From: CAZUDI01 sp964618975
GTDB lineage: Bacteria; Desulfobacterota; Desulfomonilia; UBA1062
Reading direction: 5' to 3'
Assembly: GCA_964618975.1 (NCBI GenBank)
Contig: CAZUDI010000012.1
Coordinates: 9,141 to 73,140, forward strand
Length of the DNA: 64,000 nt
The translations under genes and the position numbers were made by a program. The notes under the pieces were generated by a model. The model searched no databases. It was not told the DNA's origin and saw only the letters and a program-made list of their open reading frames with translations. Positions within the stretch are counted from its first letter, which is position 1; every line of letters starts with the position of its first letter. Below, in pieces: positions 63,806 through 64,000 of the stretch.

Positions 63806-64000
63806 TTACCCGTCAATCGGGCTCTTCACCGCCTGCGCACCCTTGTGCATGACATGGGTGTAAATCATGGTGGTATTGACGTTCTTATGTCCCAGCAGTT
63901 CCTGGACCGTGCGGATATCATAACCGTTTTCAAGCAGACGGGTGGCAAAGCTGTGGCGAAAGGTGTGGCAGCCGACGGGTTTGTGGATCTGAGCCCTTTG
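63806..64000 (-). CDS. Integron-integrase-like tyrosine recombinase, C-terminal part
   Basis: The last 64 codons of a tyrosine recombinase continue beyond the window. Translated from the complement it shows HTFRHSFATRLLENGYDIRT, the LGHKNVNTTM segment and the nucleophilic Tyr in IYTHV, ending ...GAQAVKSPIDG. The IYTHV and terminal VKSPID resemble integron integrases (IntI) more than XerC/D or phage integrases, although the IntI-specific insertion is outside view. The stop is TAA at 63808-63806. An attI site and any gene cassettes would lie past the other end of this gene, outside the window. Confidence 0.72.
   Translation of the reverse strand, partial: QRAQIHKPVGCHTFRHSFATRLLENGYDIRTVQELLGHKNVNTTMIYTHVMHKGAQAVKSPIDG

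Overview
The window is about 64 kb of GC-rich bacterial DNA with one 100-base assembly gap (62833-62932). It looks like an anaerobic or syntrophic member of the Deltaproteobacteria/Desulfobacterota. This is inferred from an Mvh-type [NiFe] hydrogenase operon, an argB-D-F-G-H / lptM-like / lysA / dapA / dapB / folK superoperon (a gene order I associate with that group), a Cam-type gamma carbonic anhydrase, several CoA-ester catabolic genes and a sigma-54 type promoter. No rRNA, tRNA or CRISPR array was seen.

Layout. 1-1.5 kb: 5'-truncated PAS/HisKA_3 sensor kinase and a small charged protein. 1.9-8.3 kb: outer-membrane beta-barrel gene divergent from a GntP-family permease, then a TPR protein and glycerate 2-kinase (a likely glycerate uptake/phosphorylation unit) and a PPC-domain protein. 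8.6-11.6 kb: acetoacetyl-CoA synthetase and a BKACE-family enzyme. 12-18.5 kb (minus strand): HAD phosphatase and a hydrogenase operon (GltD-like flavoprotein, MvhD, MvhG, MvhA, maturation protease). 18.8-21.3 kb: acetoacetate-decarboxylase-family gene with a TetR-type palindrome lying exactly between its -35 and -10 boxes, a tetR gene and marC. 21.4-24.1 kb: C69 hydrolase, an unknown small protein and an SRAP protein.

24.4-33.5 kb: a seven-gene operon (SCP2, acyl-CoA ligase, acyl-CoA dehydrogenase, SCP-x-type thiolase, a three-module ferredoxin/GltD/nitroreductase fusion, an epimerase and an SDR). It is preceded by a full match to the sigma-54 -24/-12 consensus and followed by an 11-bp terminator-like hairpin. 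I infer activation and oxidation of a lipid-like or cyclic acid. 33.9-46.9 kb: arginine and lysine biosynthesis, FAH-family protein, folK, RR-PAS-histidine kinase, lytic transglycosylase and pgsA. 47-58.9 kb: mixed housekeeping and catabolic genes (DUF2892, THEP1-like NTPase, amidase, Xni-type exonuclease, DUF2835, gamma carbonic anhydrase, methyltransferase, a decayed GNAT, tetR, exported protein, CoA-transferase pair, RNase Z, a CheD-like protein lacking the catalytic cysteine, and an HDOD protein). 59-62.7 kb: dynamin-like GTPase and DUF1846 protein. 63-64 kb: an internally deleted REP-associated tyrosine transposase (RAYT) and the C-terminus of an integron-integrase-like recombinase running off the window.

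The most unusual global feature is a dispersed, about 85-bp, imperfectly palindromic intergenic repeat with at least eight near-full copies and four partial ones. One copy supplies the stop codon and about the last 20 codons of the hydrogenase large subunit, beyond the site where the tail is normally proteolysed. The RAYT remnant at 63 kb makes a REP/RAYT-type mobilisation history plausible but does not prove it.
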